Shown here piece after piece: positions 26,868 through 36,208 of a DNA stretch of 64,000 nucleotides. The notes below the pieces were generated by a model. The model worked only from the letters and a program-made list of their open reading frames with translations, had not been told where the DNA came from and did no database searches. A program made the position numbers and the translations under genes. Every line of letters starts with the position of its first letter. The stretch's first letter is position 1. The DNA is from a virus, in IMG/VR virus record IMGVR_UViG_3300032229_000759, positions 48,255 through 112,254 of that record; one strand, written 5' to 3'.

Positions 26868-27205
26868 TTTTGATTAGGCCTAAAGATTCCCTTTTCTCTT
26901 TTTGGTATATTATGTGATGCTTTTTTAAATTCATCATTTAATTGAGAGGCTTCTTTGGTCATTATCGACACGTTTCGTGTTTTACCAGCGCTCTCTGTAA
27001 TCATTAGATTTTTAGAACTGGGCTTTTTAACTGGAGAAGACACTGTTTTAATTTTTGAGGTTTCCTCGTCTTGAGTATTAGTTTTAATAACATTAGACAC
27101 CTGAGTATCTGTTAAAGACAATTCACCAGAAATTTTAGACAGAGACCATCCTTGACTATGTAGCCAAAGAGTCGCGTACTTTTGTGTTTTATTAACTCTA
27201 GACAT
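26864..27205 (-). CDS. Small helix-turn-helix protein
   Basis: 113 aa from ATG 27205, preceded by GAGAGGATGAG, a good ribosome binding site; earlier in-frame ATGs overlap the upstream gene. Residues 5-38 (KYATLWLHSQGWSLSKISGE then LTDTQVSNVIKT) form a clear helix-turn-helix of the resolvase/sigma-4 type. The rest is basic and low-complexity. Likely a DNA-binding regulator or replication accessory. No direct target visible. Confidence 0.7.
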   Translation of the reverse strand: MSRVNKTQKYATLWLHSQGWSLSKISGELSLTDTQVSNVIKTNTQDEETSKIKTVSSPVKKPSSKNLMITESAGKTRNVSIMTKEASQLNDEFKKASHNIPKREKGIFRPNQK

Positions 27206-27206
27206 T

Positions 27207-27608
27207 TCACTCATCCTCTCTTTCTGCATTAGATAACCAAGCCGTATTTTTAGTAGACAAAAACTTTACATACCACTCAAATACTTTTTGACTTACTTCC
27301 TTGTGTTTATTGTTAGATCTGCACACACGATCCAAAAAACTCTTTGGGTGTTCTTGACCATAAATAGACACAGGATTATAAAACTTGCCACTAGTATTAA
27401 GTCTAACAATATATTTTATAGTATTATCTTTGCGTATAATTTTTTTAGCAAAGACGCTCTCAGAATCTAATTTCACTCTAGGATTACCTTCTGTATCTAT
27501 AAAGTCTTCTAATCCAGCGAGTGTATAATAGTTATCTTCTGATGATGCATCGGTGCTTTCTGCGGTATATCTACTTTCTGGTTTATAAATAAAACTGTTG
27601 TCGCTCAT
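27207..27608 (-). CDS. Unknown protein of replication operon
   Basis: 133 aa from ATG 27608, preceded by AGAGAGG; the longer in-frame start at 27635 overlaps the zinc-ribbon gene. Beta-strand-rich middle part (KLDSESVFAKKIIRKDNTIK) with a YIVRLNTSGKFYNP segment and a Trp-containing tail. No family recognised. Confidence 0.65.
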   Translation of the reverse strand: MSDNSFIYKPESRYTAESTDASSEDNYYTLAGLEDFIDTEGNPRVKLDSESVFAKKIIRKDNTIKYIVRLNTSGKFYNPVSIYGQEHPKSFLDRVCRSNNKHKEVSQKVFEWYVKFLSTKNTAWLSNAEREDE

Positions 27609-27622
27609 AATAAGTAGCCTCT

Positions 27623-27976
27623 CTATTTGGACCAACGATATTTAAAATTGGGTTTTTGTATTCTAGACATGCCAGACGGTAATTCTTTGGTAGATTTTTG
27701 TTCTTTGTATTCGTTATGTTTTGATTCTAGATTAGCTTTATGGTCACTGCTCATTTTATCTCTATTACGATTGGCTAAATCTCCAATAGTTTTTAGATCG
27801 CTATCATTTTTTATGACGGACGTATTTAAACTACCCAAATCCTCTAAATAGTTTCTAGATACAAAATCTATACTTTGGCATTGAGGACACATAGTTTTTT
27901 CTTTATATTCACGAATAGAACATACTATACTAAATACGGTATTACATTTATCGCAAGAATATGTGTATTCAGGCAT
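27623..27976 (-). CDS. FmdB-type zinc-ribbon protein
   Basis: 117 aa, start overlapping the HNH gene stop by 8 bases. MPEYTYSCDKCNTVFSIVCS and MCPQCQS give the four-cysteine ribbon at the extreme N terminus typical of the FmdB regulatory protein family; the remainder is a charged, probably disordered tail. Such proteins are common as small ORFs in phage genomes; molecular role unknown, presumably nucleic-acid or protein binding. Confidence 0.8.
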   Translation of the reverse strand: MPEYTYSCDKCNTVFSIVCSIREYKEKTMCPQCQSIDFVSRNYLEDLGSLNTSVIKNDSDLKTIGDLANRNRDKMSSDHKANLESKHNEYKEQKSTKELPSGMSRIQKPNFKYRWSK

Positions 27977-28556
27977 TATAATAAGACTCGGGTAGATAAA
28001 CAGACCATTCCTCCGGTATGTCTGATCTTATCTTAAGGAGAAGGTTCGATACTGGCAAGTACTTTAAGCTTCTATTCGGGACTATAGGAAGATTTCTTAG
28101 TGGCATATTGGCCTGTGATGGTGTTCTATTACCCTTTTTTCTATTACAGGCTACGCAGGCCGTAACTATATTAGTCCAACAAGTAGGTGAACCACTTTTA
28201 TTTTTCCACACAGACTTAGGAATAACATGATCGTAGGTTAATTCTGCTGTGTCTTTTTGAATCCCACAGTATTGACAGCTATAACTATCCCTAATAAATA
28301 AATTTTTTCTCGAAAAATTCACACTTTGATAATTTATCTTAAAATACTTAACAGTTTTTACTACTGCCGGGATGGGTATTTTTTTATTATTTGTGCCCTG
28401 TATATAATCGTTTTTATAGAAGTCAATAATATCAACGCCAAATTTAGAATTTAGCTGATGTTTACATGACCAAATAATAGCTCTTTTCCAACTAATAATA
28501 CCCAAAGGAGAATAATCAGCATTTAATACCAAGCATTGACTATTTATCTGTCTCAT
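27969..28556 (-). CDS. HNH endonuclease
   Basis: 195 aa, start overlapping phoH by 17 bases. The HNH core is intact: CQYCGIQKDTAELTYDHVIP (zinc Cys pair and the DH of the catalytic motif), then WTNIVTACVACNRKKGNRTP (Asn and second Cys pair). The N-terminal 85 residues (CLVLNADYSPLGIISWKRAI) match the 5-methylcytosine-restriction/HNH phage family. Could act as a homing nuclease, in DNA packaging or in recombination; position in the recombination operon favours the last or homing. Confidence 0.88.
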   Translation of the reverse strand: MRQINSQCLVLNADYSPLGIISWKRAIIWSCKHQLNSKFGVDIIDFYKNDYIQGTNNKKIPIPAVVKTVKYFKINYQSVNFSRKNLFIRDSYSCQYCGIQKDTAELTYDHVIPKSVWKNKSGSPTCWTNIVTACVACNRKKGNRTPSQANMPLRNLPIVPNRSLKYLPVSNLLLKIRSDIPEEWSVYLPESYYNA

Positions 28557-29274
28557 GTTCGAAATTGTCTAATCTACTAATAATTTTTGCAATAATGGGA
28601 TTTCTAACGATATCTGATAACTCTAATTTAGATATACCTATACCATCAACACCAGACAAGGCTCTAATAACATTATAGAATCCACCTTGTATATGTTTAT
28701 GTAAATCAGACTGACTGGTATCCCCAGTTAAAACCATTTTGCTACCATTACCAATACGTGTCAATAACATTTTTAACTGATCATACGAAGCGTTTTGACA
28801 TTCATCAGCAACAATAAATGCATTATGAAAATTACGACCTCTCATTAATCCTAATGGAACAATTTCTATTTTATTATTTGTTTTTAGGCTGCTATACATA
28901 GCAGAAGATATGAAGTGATTAACCTCATCAAATAATGGCAATAAATACGGGTGTAGTTTTTCTTCTGCTGTACCGGGTAAATATCCTATTTTTTCTCCTG
29001 ATTCTACTACTGGTCTAGTAATAATAATCTTAGCTACTTTATTATCTAATAAATATTCTAAAGCCATGCCAATAGCAATGTGTGTTTTACCACTACCGGC
29101 AACTCCTTGACAAAAAGTAATCGTGTTTTCTGCTACTGCTCTGATATATTCTTTTTGATTTTCTGATCTTGGTCTTAATCTATTCCTGTAAATTTGACTA
29201 GGCGACGAAATTTCGTTTGTAGCATCTATAGTTCTGGATTTTCTCTTGGCGCTTTTGTTATTTTTTTTTCTCAA
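28540..29274 (-). CDS. phoH: PhoH-like ATPase
   Basis: 244 aa. PhoH core: NQKEYIRAVAENTITFCQGV, Walker A GVAGSGKTHIA, IIITRPVVESGEKIGYLPG, AFIVADECQNASYDQLKMLL (Walker B) and GDTSQSDL. PhoH is widespread in large phages and possibly an RNA/DNA helicase-type ATPase; its role in infection is not established. First gene of the long replication operon, following a recurrent promoter-like element at 29314-29327. The start codon near 29274 sits after a run of Lys/Arg codons; no strong Shine-Dalgarno is visible. Confidence 0.9.
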   Translation of the reverse strand: MRKKNNKSAKRKSRTIDATNEISSPSQIYRNRLRPRSENQKEYIRAVAENTITFCQGVAGSGKTHIAIGMALEYLLDNKVAKIIITRPVVESGEKIGYLPGTAEEKLHPYLLPLFDEVNHFISSAMYSSLKTNNKIEIVPLGLMRGRNFHNAFIVADECQNASYDQLKMLLTRIGNGSKMVLTGDTSQSDLHKHIQGGFYNVIRALSGVDGIGISKLELSDIVRNPIIAKIISRLDNFEHETDK

Positions 29275-29313
29275 TGCGTACCCTTTGACTATAAAGACAG
29301 GTATACCAATTTA

Positions 29314-29327
29314 CATTAATATACACC
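29314..29327 (-). promoter_or_regulatory. Recurrent promoter-like element before phoH
   Basis: On the - strand GGTGTATATTAATG, about 40 bases before the phoH start. The same GGTGTAT(A/T)nTAAT pattern precedes the 67-aa gene at 44090 and the protease at 58988, and a variant precedes 42860. No TTGACA-like box lies upstream, so it may be recognised by a modified polymerase or as an extended -10. Confidence 0.55.
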
Positions 29328-29343
29328 ACTTATATAGCATTTC

Positions 29344-29805
29344 TTATTGTAATCCACTAGATCCAAAGCCTTTATTGGATCGACTAGTTTCTGACAAATC
29401 ATTGGATTCCTCAAACTCAAAATTATAGTGTTTTTCGATGATTAATTGGGCTATACGATCCCCTCCCTTTAATTTAATCGACTCATAGGGGTCTGTATTA
29501 TGTAGCACCACTCCTAGTTCTCCTCTGTATGAAGAGTCAATCACTCCTGCTAAAACATCTAGGCCATTTTTAAAAGCCAAACCGGATCTTGGCGCTATTC
29601 TGCCATAATAGTGTTTGGGTATCTCCACCATCAATCCTGTTCTAACCAATATTCGACCCAGAGGAGGAATATGTATATCGTCTAAACATCTAAGATCTAC
29701 CCCGGCATCGTCTGGACTATTTCTAGATGGCCTGGATGCTCTAGAATCAACAATTTTAAATTTAATGAAATGTGTGCCCTTATCCCCTGATATAGTTTTG
29801 ATCAT
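29344..29805 (-). CDS. dut: dUTP pyrophosphatase
   Basis: 153 aa from ATG 29805, in an ATGA overlap with the ribonucleotide reductase stop. All five trimeric dUTPase motifs are present: DDAGVDL, APRSGLA, GVIDSSYRGELGV, GDRIAQLII and the C-terminal RSNKGFGSSG. Hydrolyses dUTP to dUMP, keeping uracil out of phage DNA and feeding dTMP synthesis. Length is typical. Confidence 0.95.
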   Translation of the reverse strand: MIKTISGDKGTHFIKFKIVDSRASRPSRNSPDDAGVDLRCLDDIHIPPLGRILVRTGLMVEIPKHYYGRIAPRSGLAFKNGLDVLAGVIDSSYRGELGVVLHNTDPYESIKLKGGDRIAQLIIEKHYNFEFEESNDLSETSRSNKGFGSSGLQ

Positions 29806-32000
29806 AGCAGACAAGCCCCTCCAGCACAACTGATTTCTTCAATACCCACAGTATTATCTTCTGTTTCAGACAACTGGGTATAGTCTACTTTCTTAAACGA
29901 ATCATATAAATCACAATATATTTTCCAGTTATATGCGTCTTTCATACAATATGTTAATCGTCTTAAATCATCAGCAAAATATTTATTAGCAAATCTTTTC
30001 ATTTTTGTTAAAAACAATAGTTTGTCTTGAGAATCTGCTTCTTTGCTTTGGTTAAGACTTACATAGTCACATGCTGCCCACAGATTATTATTGAAGGCAT
30101 TTAAACCCAGCTCTATAAGTCCAGAACACCACAAAGCAGCGTCTCCATATTCTTTAACTATTTCACGACTAGTGTAAACTGTAGTGAATGGGGCTTGAGG
30201 ATAATCTTTGTCTCCACTTTGAGGTATTAAAGAAATGCCTGCAAAATACTTACGATTATCATATATAAACTGAGTTACATCATCCCACTCATCTGGCTTT
30301 ACTGTCACTGTATTGCTTACATTATGACTCAAATATTCTTGAGTACATAAAGATCTGTTCTTTCCGGACTGCACCCAATTCTTTTGGGTTTCTTTTACTA
30401 CTTTTAACATCTCGACAGCGGGAAGCTGATTCTTTAATTTAGCTCCGTCTGGCACTTCAATAGGAAACTTAACCACCTCGTCTGTATTGTTCGCGGACCA
30501 TACAGACTTTGCACACGCTTGAGGATTAACTTTCTTAAAGTGTTGATATGGTGCTTCTAAAACATTTGCCTGTACATGGCGAATATATCTTTTTGCATGA
30601 TGGGGATGTATGCCAGAACTTGTACCCAACATACTAGAAGATGTTCCTTCTGGCTTTAGGCATGTAACTCTAGCAGCCTGATTGATTTTGATCTTGGTCG
30701 CAATTTTTTTATTGGTATCTACTGCTATTTTTGCACCCTTGGTCAAAACCTTTTCAGATAATACTAATTCATGCTTTTCCATAGTACCGGTCAATGACAC
30801 ACCAAGCAAAGCTTCTCTATTAAAAATTCTTTCGCTAATTTCTCCTAAATAGTCTAGCTTAGTAAAACCTGCTTGTAGTGTACCTATAATAGCTGCGGCT
30901 TTACAAGACTCAAAAAAATCATCTTCATCTACTACAGAAGAACAATTAATAGTAGATAAATTACATCCTTGCCATCCGCTTTTACCTGTCACTTCATCTA
31001 CTGGCCACATACCTATTTCTACACAAGGATTAAAAATCATAGCATCAGATTCGCTCCAAATAAATCCGGGTTCTCCGAATTCTTTCACTGATTGCATAAG
31101 CTTGGAAAAATCTTCAAACTTCGTAGACTCTTTAATTAATAGTGCAGAATTATTGCTTCTGGCTCTTTGTGGATTGTCCATGTACCAGTTGCCGGTCTTT
31201 GCTTTAGCCATTTCTTCATCATCATGACTAAATAGTGCTAATGATGCACTTCTACGAACACCGCCTGATAGTACAGCATCACTACTGTGCATAACAATAT
31301 CGTATGCATCAATCGGCTTTAATTTTTTTTGCCCATTATTAATACATCTATCCAATAATGCTCGAATTTTTTCTAAACCATTTGCTAAAGGCTCATGTCC
31401 TGGTGCTTTACCTACGCCCGAAGCTAACGAAGAACCTTTTGGCCTAATATTAGAATAATCAAAAATAATATTGGTATTTTTATATTGCTTGAATTCATCC
31501 ACGGGCTTACTAAAATATGAGCTTAATAAAACACCCAGAGCATCAGACCAACCTTCGATACTATCTTCTATAGTATATGTAATAGTATTTTTTATAGTAT
31601 TTTTTGGATTATGTTCTAATTCTGGTAATTTAGCGACGTGATGCTTTTGTACGCTAAAACCAGTGCCGCTACCACACAACAGCAACCAGAAACATTCTTG
31701 AAAAAATCTGAGACGATCACAATAACTAGCAGTACAATTATAAATTTTAGCGTTACGTTTTAGAATGGGATCTCCACCAAACTGTAAGGCTCTTTGACTA
31801 CCTAATACTTTTCTTTTATACATCATATCATAAGCCCAGTCGATATCTTCGGCTATGCCAAACTCATCGTACTTGAGATGCATCATATTCCTAACTCTGT
31901 CTACCGCTTCTTTCCACGTTTCTCTGCGATTTTTGTCTTCTAACCAACGAGCATATTTGCTAACGAATGTATAATTTTGTAGCTCTTGAATAGCAGACAT
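29802..32000 (-). CDS. nrdJ: Class II (adenosylcobalamin-dependent) ribonucleoside triphosphate reductase
   Basis: 732 aa, ATG 32000 with AAAGGAGA. Fits the monomeric Lactobacillus-type RTPR: VLGSQRALQFGG, YNCTASYC (N-terminal redox Cys89), LLLCGSGTGFSVQKHH, NPCVEIGMWP followed by GCNLSTINCSS, and a C-terminal cysteine pair CAGGAC (725, 730) with the same i/i+5 spacing as the reducing pair of the family. No class I small subunit or class III activase is nearby. Makes dNTPs from NTPs using B12, so it works with or without oxygen but relies on host cobalamin. Promoter at 32048-32074. Confidence 0.93.
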   Translation of the reverse strand: MSAIQELQNYTFVSKYARWLEDKNRRETWKEAVDRVRNMMHLKYDEFGIAEDIDWAYDMMYKRKVLGSQRALQFGGDPILKRNAKIYNCTASYCDRLRFFQECFWLLLCGSGTGFSVQKHHVAKLPELEHNPKNTIKNTITYTIEDSIEGWSDALGVLLSSYFSKPVDEFKQYKNTNIIFDYSNIRPKGSSLASGVGKAPGHEPLANGLEKIRALLDRCINNGQKKLKPIDAYDIVMHSSDAVLSGGVRRSASLALFSHDDEEMAKAKTGNWYMDNPQRARSNNSALLIKESTKFEDFSKLMQSVKEFGEPGFIWSESDAMIFNPCVEIGMWPVDEVTGKSGWQGCNLSTINCSSVVDEDDFFESCKAAAIIGTLQAGFTKLDYLGEISERIFNREALLGVSLTGTMEKHELVLSEKVLTKGAKIAVDTNKKIATKIKINQAARVTCLKPEGTSSSMLGTSSGIHPHHAKRYIRHVQANVLEAPYQHFKKVNPQACAKSVWSANNTDEVVKFPIEVPDGAKLKNQLPAVEMLKVVKETQKNWVQSGKNRSLCTQEYLSHNVSNTVTVKPDEWDDVTQFIYDNRKYFAGISLIPQSGDKDYPQAPFTTVYTSREIVKEYGDAALWCSGLIELGLNAFNNNLWAACDYVSLNQSKEADSQDKLLFLTKMKRFANKYFADDLRRLTYCMKDAYNWKIYCDLYDSFKKVDYTQLSETEDNTVGIEEISCAGGACLL

Positions 32001-32047
32001 AAAATCTCCTTTAATGATATTTATTGTTTATTAGAATTTAAATTTTT

Positions 32048-32074
32048 AGGATAGTAAACCTATACACCAGTCAA
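32048..32074 (-). promoter_or_regulatory. Promoter for ribonucleotide reductase-dUTPase
   Basis: On the - strand TTGACT (32074-32069), a 15-base spacer and TATCCT (32053-32048). The spacer itself reads GGTGTATAGGTTTAC, similar to the GGTGTAT element found before other operons. The -35 box overlaps the stop of the upstream glycan gene. Leader about 40 bases with a strong Shine-Dalgarno. Confidence 0.65.
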
Positions 32075-32940
32075 ATAGTATGCTTCTGCTCATTCAAGAA
32101 ATGCATATGACATAAATTTCCAAGCTCAGAATAAGCGATGTTTTTGTGACTACCATCATGAATCTGGTTAATGTATATCCAATTAATAATTTTTTTTGTG
32201 CTATCTTCTGATAGCAAATATTCCATACTCAAATTATTTTTATCTACGGTAGCTTTAATCATATGCTCACAATCACAACCCTGGATTGCATGCCATGGCT
32301 GAATACCCGGGTTTTGTTGACATATTTGATCGTATTTATTTTTTAAATCATAAATTTCATCACGACTAGGAATAAAATTGATTGCTTTTTTGATAATATA
32401 AAAATTAGTCTGTGGATAACAATATTTTGTATCTAATATGGCTTGACATAATTCGTTTTGGTTATAATCAGAAAAAGCTCCGTAGCCGATATTATTGATA
32501 TAATAAAAGTCTTTGTTGGCAGACACCTGTTTATTAAAAATAGATGCTTCTACTAAAACATCATTAGATAATTTCCATACATAGTCATAATCCAAAGACT
32601 TAACATAATCAAAAATTATCGAGTCAGATAAAAATGTACCAAAAGTATGTCCTAAATTTTCCGTGACCACAATATGTATTTTACTATTGGGTATAAGTGG
32701 AGACAGCGTTGCTTCTACCTTATTGATCAGGTCTTGCTGTCCATTTAATGAGAAGACTAAATCCCTAAATCTGCTTAAAAATGATCTATTAATAGATACA
32801 TATGTAGACAAAATATCGAGATCACCAGTACTCTTGAGCGTTCCTACGGAACCATATATAGACCTATCAACAATTTCACCTAGGGTTATTGAACTTTCCA
32901 AAATGAATAAATCCCCTTGTCTAACTCGTAAGAATCCCAT
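32071..32940 (-). CDS. Putative GT-A glycosyltransferase, glycan cluster II
   Basis: 289 aa from ATG 32940, overlapping the epimerase end by 55 bases; another possible start is a non-ATG codon near 32900 preceded by AAGGGG, so the N terminus is uncertain. A central FDYVKSLDYDYVWKLSNDVL resembles the strand-DxD region of GT-A enzymes, and the C-terminal GIQPWHAIQGCDCEHMIKAT could be an acceptor site. Last gene of glycan cluster II. Sugar and acceptor unknown. Confidence 0.6.
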   Translation of the reverse strand: MGFLRVRQGDLFILESSITLGEIVDRSIYGSVGTLKSTGDLDILSTYVSINRSFLSRFRDLVFSLNGQQDLINKVEATLSPLIPNSKIHIVVTENLGHTFGTFLSDSIIFDYVKSLDYDYVWKLSNDVLVEASIFNKQVSANKDFYYINNIGYGAFSDYNQNELCQAILDTKYCYPQTNFYIIKKAINFIPSRDEIYDLKNKYDQICQQNPGIQPWHAIQGCDCEHMIKATVDKNNLSMEYLLSEDSTKKIINWIYINQIHDGSHKNIAYSELGNLCHMHFLNEQKHTI

Positions 32941-33890
32941 ATAAACTGCTGTCTGGATGGTTGTGCTTGAGCCCACGACCACATATCAGACAAGCCATCC
33001 TGCAAAGATGTTATATGTCTAAATCCAAGAATGTCAACAGATTTTTGATACGTGGGAAAAGCATATTTAACCTCGTGTCTACCTTCTAGATAAACTTTAC
33101 TGCCTCCGCCCATCACTTGAATTAAAACATCTGCTGCGTTATCAATAGTGCATTCGTGTATGCCTCCCAGATTAATAATTTGTTTGGAAGCCGAGGGTAA
33201 AACAGCAGAAAGGAATAATGGCTCTAGGCTATCATCAATATAGCTGAAAGCCCTTTGCTGTTGTCCGTCTCCAAAAATAGTAATAGGTTTATTATTCAAG
33301 TGTTGGTTCATCCATATGCCTAGAACATTACGATACTTATCCCAAATATTCTGTTTTTTTCCATAGACATTATGAGGTCTAATAATGCACCAATCCAAGT
33401 TGTGTTGTTGACCAGCTGATTGTATATCCATCTCACAAGCAAACTTGGCTATTCCATACGGATCAATGGGCTGAGGAATCATCGCTTCATCAAATGGTGT
33501 TGGATTATTTCCATAAACAGCCATACTAGAAGTGAACACCAATCTTTTTACGTTATGCTTAATGCAATTATTGATTACGTTCGCTGTGCAAATTAAATTA
33601 TTTTTGTAGTTAAATTTTCTAATAAATGGACTCAAGCCTTCCGCCGCATATGCCGCTAAATGAAACACATAATCCGGCTGTGTTTGTTCAAAAATTTCAT
33701 CCACTTTACGATCTAGCAAATTAATTGGATAAAAGTTTACTTGAGGATGTATATTTTCAATATATCCTCCGCTCAGATCATCTATGCCATAAACATTATA
33801 TTCATTAAAATATTTAGTTATAATATAGTCAGCTAAATTAGAACCCAATAATCCTGCGGCCCCGGTAATTAAAATATTTTTTTTATTCAT
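32886..33890 (-). CDS. NAD-dependent sugar epimerase/dehydratase (SDR)
   Basis: 334 aa, overlapping the upstream GT2 by 8 bases. Extended SDR signature: ILITGAAGLLGSNLADYI (NAD-binding GxxGxxG), DYVFHLAAYAAEG, a VFTSSMAVYG serine and YGIAKFACE (Tyr-x3-Lys), then RPHNVYG and GDGQQQRAFSYIDD. Closest in pattern to UDP-glucose 4-epimerase-type enzymes. Supplies an NDP-sugar for the surrounding glycosyltransferases. Length is as expected. Confidence 0.9.
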   Translation of the reverse strand: MNKKNILITGAAGLLGSNLADYIITKYFNEYNVYGIDDLSGGYIENIHPQVNFYPINLLDRKVDEIFEQTQPDYVFHLAAYAAEGLSPFIRKFNYKNNLICTANVINNCIKHNVKRLVFTSSMAVYGNNPTPFDEAMIPQPIDPYGIAKFACEMDIQSAGQQHNLDWCIIRPHNVYGKKQNIWDKYRNVLGIWMNQHLNNKPITIFGDGQQQRAFSYIDDSLEPLFLSAVLPSASKQIINLGGIHECTIDNAADVLIQVMGGGSKVYLEGRHEVKYAFPTYQKSVDILGFRHITSLQDGLSDMWSWAQAQPSRQQFIWDSYELDKGIYSFWKVQ

Positions 33891-34698
33891 AAAAATTAAT
33901 ACCTCTAATTATTTCTTTTGCATTTGGCTTGTGAGAATTTGAGGGCCTGTGTATATATGGAGCAAATCCCCATTTTTGAGCAAATATTGTGGATGCTATC
34001 TGCTCGCTGCCGATAAAGGTGCTAGCATCATTTGTATCTGTAGATTTTTTAGTTGCTATACTACCAAAATGATAAAAATTTAAATTTCTAGTACGCATAA
34101 ATGTTATGTTTAATAGTTCTAGTTTGAGGAAAAAATCCCAGTCACAAACAAACGGAGACGGATAAATTAAATCAAAACCACCTACGGCCATAAATAATTT
34201 TTTACTAATGCAGAATGGAAATATCTCTCCGTCGTTCGTTAGTTCTTCTGAGGTTCTAAAAGAGGGTTCTATTTCTAAAAATTCTCTGTATCTGAAATCA
34301 TCTACTGATCCAAAGTCGTGCGTGATAAAATTAAAAATACTATGTTGTTTTTCTATTTGATTTGGGGATATCACCACATTCTGAGTCATCTTATCACATA
34401 AAATGCGATCCCATTCTTTTGGAAAAACATTATCGTCATTTAGAATTAATAACCAAGAATGATGAGCATAATATGCTCCTATATTAATAGAGAACGGCAT
34501 GCCTTTATTTTGTGGATTAATAACAAAATGAACATACGGATTTTCTTGATACGATAGTATGATAGATTCATATAATTCTGGAAATCCATCAATTACACAG
34601 ATGAGTTCGCTTTCGGTTGTTCTGGTTTCTAAAAAAGACTGAATACAAAAGCTTAAGCACTTGGGGTTTTTAAACGATGGAACAATCGCTGAAATCAT
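33883..34698 (-). CDS. Glycosyltransferase family 2 (GT-A)
   Basis: 271 aa from ATG 34698, in a TAATG junction with the upstream gene. GT2 features: ISAIVPSFKNPKCLSFCIQS, INPQNKGMPFSINIGAYYAH and LLILNDDNVFPKEWD (metal-binding DD), then VGGFDLIYPSPFVCDWDFFL, the acceptor-side motif. Inverting sugar transferase of glycan cluster II. Confidence 0.87.
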   Translation of the reverse strand: MISAIVPSFKNPKCLSFCIQSFLETRTTESELICVIDGFPELYESIILSYQENPYVHFVINPQNKGMPFSINIGAYYAHHSWLLILNDDNVFPKEWDRILCDKMTQNVVISPNQIEKQHSIFNFITHDFGSVDDFRYREFLEIEPSFRTSEELTNDGEIFPFCISKKLFMAVGGFDLIYPSPFVCDWDFFLKLELLNITFMRTRNLNFYHFGSIATKKSTDTNDASTFIGSEQIASTIFAQKWGFAPYIHRPSNSHKPNAKEIIRGINFYE

Positions 34699-35513
34699 TA
34701 TTTTAATCCTAGCTTTGGGCAAGAAATGGTGGACGGCTTGTCTATTACCCTATTATAAACAAGATTGTACCAAAAGTCATATTTATATGGATTATCTGTC
34801 ATCGCATCGAATACAGAATAACATTCTTCATCTGTTGCTACGGTATTAGGCCACATCTCTAAACCCAGAGCATGATCGACACCCCTATTGTATTTTGTTT
34901 CCGGGCTTAGTAGTTCGGAGTTAAACCAAAAAAATGTACCAGCATAATGAAATTTAACACCAAACATATTACCATATATAGTTTTTAAGCATCCAATAAA
35001 TTTATATTTATGAGTTAAAATTATTGGCTTGATATTATTAAAAAATAAATCTAGATTATATTTATATAATGTATTTACCCATGCTGTTATCGCATAGTCT
35101 TTTTCTGAATGAGTACATCCTTTGCTATGACCATAAAAAGTATAGCTAGATTTGATATTATTAGCTTGTAGTAATTGAAATAATAGTGGTGATGCTTTAT
35201 CAAAAAAGTGAAGGGTTTCACGACTATCGACGTTATTGATAACTGGTATAAATTGCACACCATGTGACTCAAATGTTTTGATAATTAAATTAAAAATTTT
35301 ATTATTGTCAAATTTATTGTCTGGACTAGAAAGAGTAAATATTTTATAGCCATTAAAAATTTCAATATGTTCTTTTATTTTGGATATGGCATAGCAAATC
35401 TTCTCATGCTCTATACAATGAAAATGAAAAATTAGATTAAATTTGATTTCATTATCTTCTACTGGTGTTTTTTTATTTATAACATTTTTATTGCCAAATA
35501 GCCAATTAAGCAT
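34698..35513 (-). CDS. Glycan cluster II protein, glycosyltransferase-associated
   Basis: 271 aa. Contains SSYTFYGHSKGCTHSEKDYA, then YKFIGCLKTIYGNMFGVKFH and YAGTFFWFNSELL. The HSKG plus H-Y-x-G-x-F-F-W combination is one I associate with a poorly characterised sugar-transfer family in which the latter is YSGNFWW-like. No DxD of the usual type stands out. Context supports a role in glycan synthesis; mechanism unknown. Confidence 0.6.
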   Translation of the reverse strand: MLNWLFGNKNVINKKTPVEDNEIKFNLIFHFHCIEHEKICYAISKIKEHIEIFNGYKIFTLSSPDNKFDNNKIFNLIIKTFESHGVQFIPVINNVDSRETLHFFDKASPLLFQLLQANNIKSSYTFYGHSKGCTHSEKDYAITAWVNTLYKYNLDLFFNNIKPIILTHKYKFIGCLKTIYGNMFGVKFHYAGTFFWFNSELLSPETKYNRGVDHALGLEMWPNTVATDEECYSVFDAMTDNPYKYDFWYNLVYNRVIDKPSTISCPKLGLK

Positions 35514-36204
35514 AAGAGCCCCAATCGGCTAGTGGAGACAACCACTCTGTTTCACCATGAGTGCTATAGCCCGGAATAGAAGAAATTAAAAAAGCTTGAT
35601 TTTGCATAAGTTCTATAAACATTTGAAAGTCGTTAGGGTGTGTAGAGGATGTCCATTTCCTTAATATTTGCTCGTATTTTTTTATGTTTTCTCCTGTACT
35701 AGCAAATGTCATGGTTGTGGAATTAGTAATTTTCCAATGACATGACGATGTTAAATACACCCTAGTATTTTCAGCACCCCCTTTACAGAATTGATTTCCT
35801 CCTAATTCTGGGTCAAGATATTTATCTGGATGATCATATAGAGTAATAAAAGGAAAATTAAGGCCAAAGCCTTCTAATAAAATTTTATCAGCCAGAGGCT
35901 TATGTAGATAATCGTTCTCTACAAAATATATTTGGGCTTCTGAAGGCAGCTTGAGAGCCATATCTAGGGCGATATTAAAAGTACCGGCTCCGTGCCCAAC
36001 AGAAACTAAATGAATATTTTTATAATCAACTTTGCTACTTAAAAACTCTAGTGTTTGTCCACTAACGTTATCGGCAATAATATATAAATTAGCCAGATAG
36101 TTATGAAAAATATTACAAAAATTATGAAAACAGGAATAGTTATTTATGTAATTTGGTTTATTTTTTTTGTAACCATTATTAGATATTCTGTATATAATGT
36201 GCAT
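35506..36204 (-). CDS. GT-A-like protein of glycan cluster II
   Basis: 232 aa, overlapping the next gene by 8 bases. IYFVENDYLHKPLADKILLE provides an acidic E-N-D at the expected end of a GT-A strand, and ITLYDHPDKYLDPE, HWKITNSTTMTFAS and GYSTHGETEWLSPLADW are sharply defined blocks typical of a conserved enzyme. I believe this is a sugar transferase-like family found in phages and bacterial surface clusters, without an assigned substrate. Confidence 0.6.
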   Translation of the reverse strand: MHIIYRISNNGYKKNKPNYINNYSCFHNFCNIFHNYLANLYIIADNVSGQTLEFLSSKVDYKNIHLVSVGHGAGTFNIALDMALKLPSEAQIYFVENDYLHKPLADKILLEGFGLNFPFITLYDHPDKYLDPELGGNQFCKGGAENTRVYLTSSCHWKITNSTTMTFASTGENIKKYEQILRKWTSSTHPNDFQMFIELMQNQAFLISSIPGYSTHGETEWLSPLADWGSYA

Positions 36205-36208
36205 AATT

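Noticed and set aside
35751-35757. Further matches of the GGTGTAT promoter-like string inside genes (near 35755 and 52665)
   Set aside because: They lie within coding sequence, away from start codons, and lack the TAAT part.
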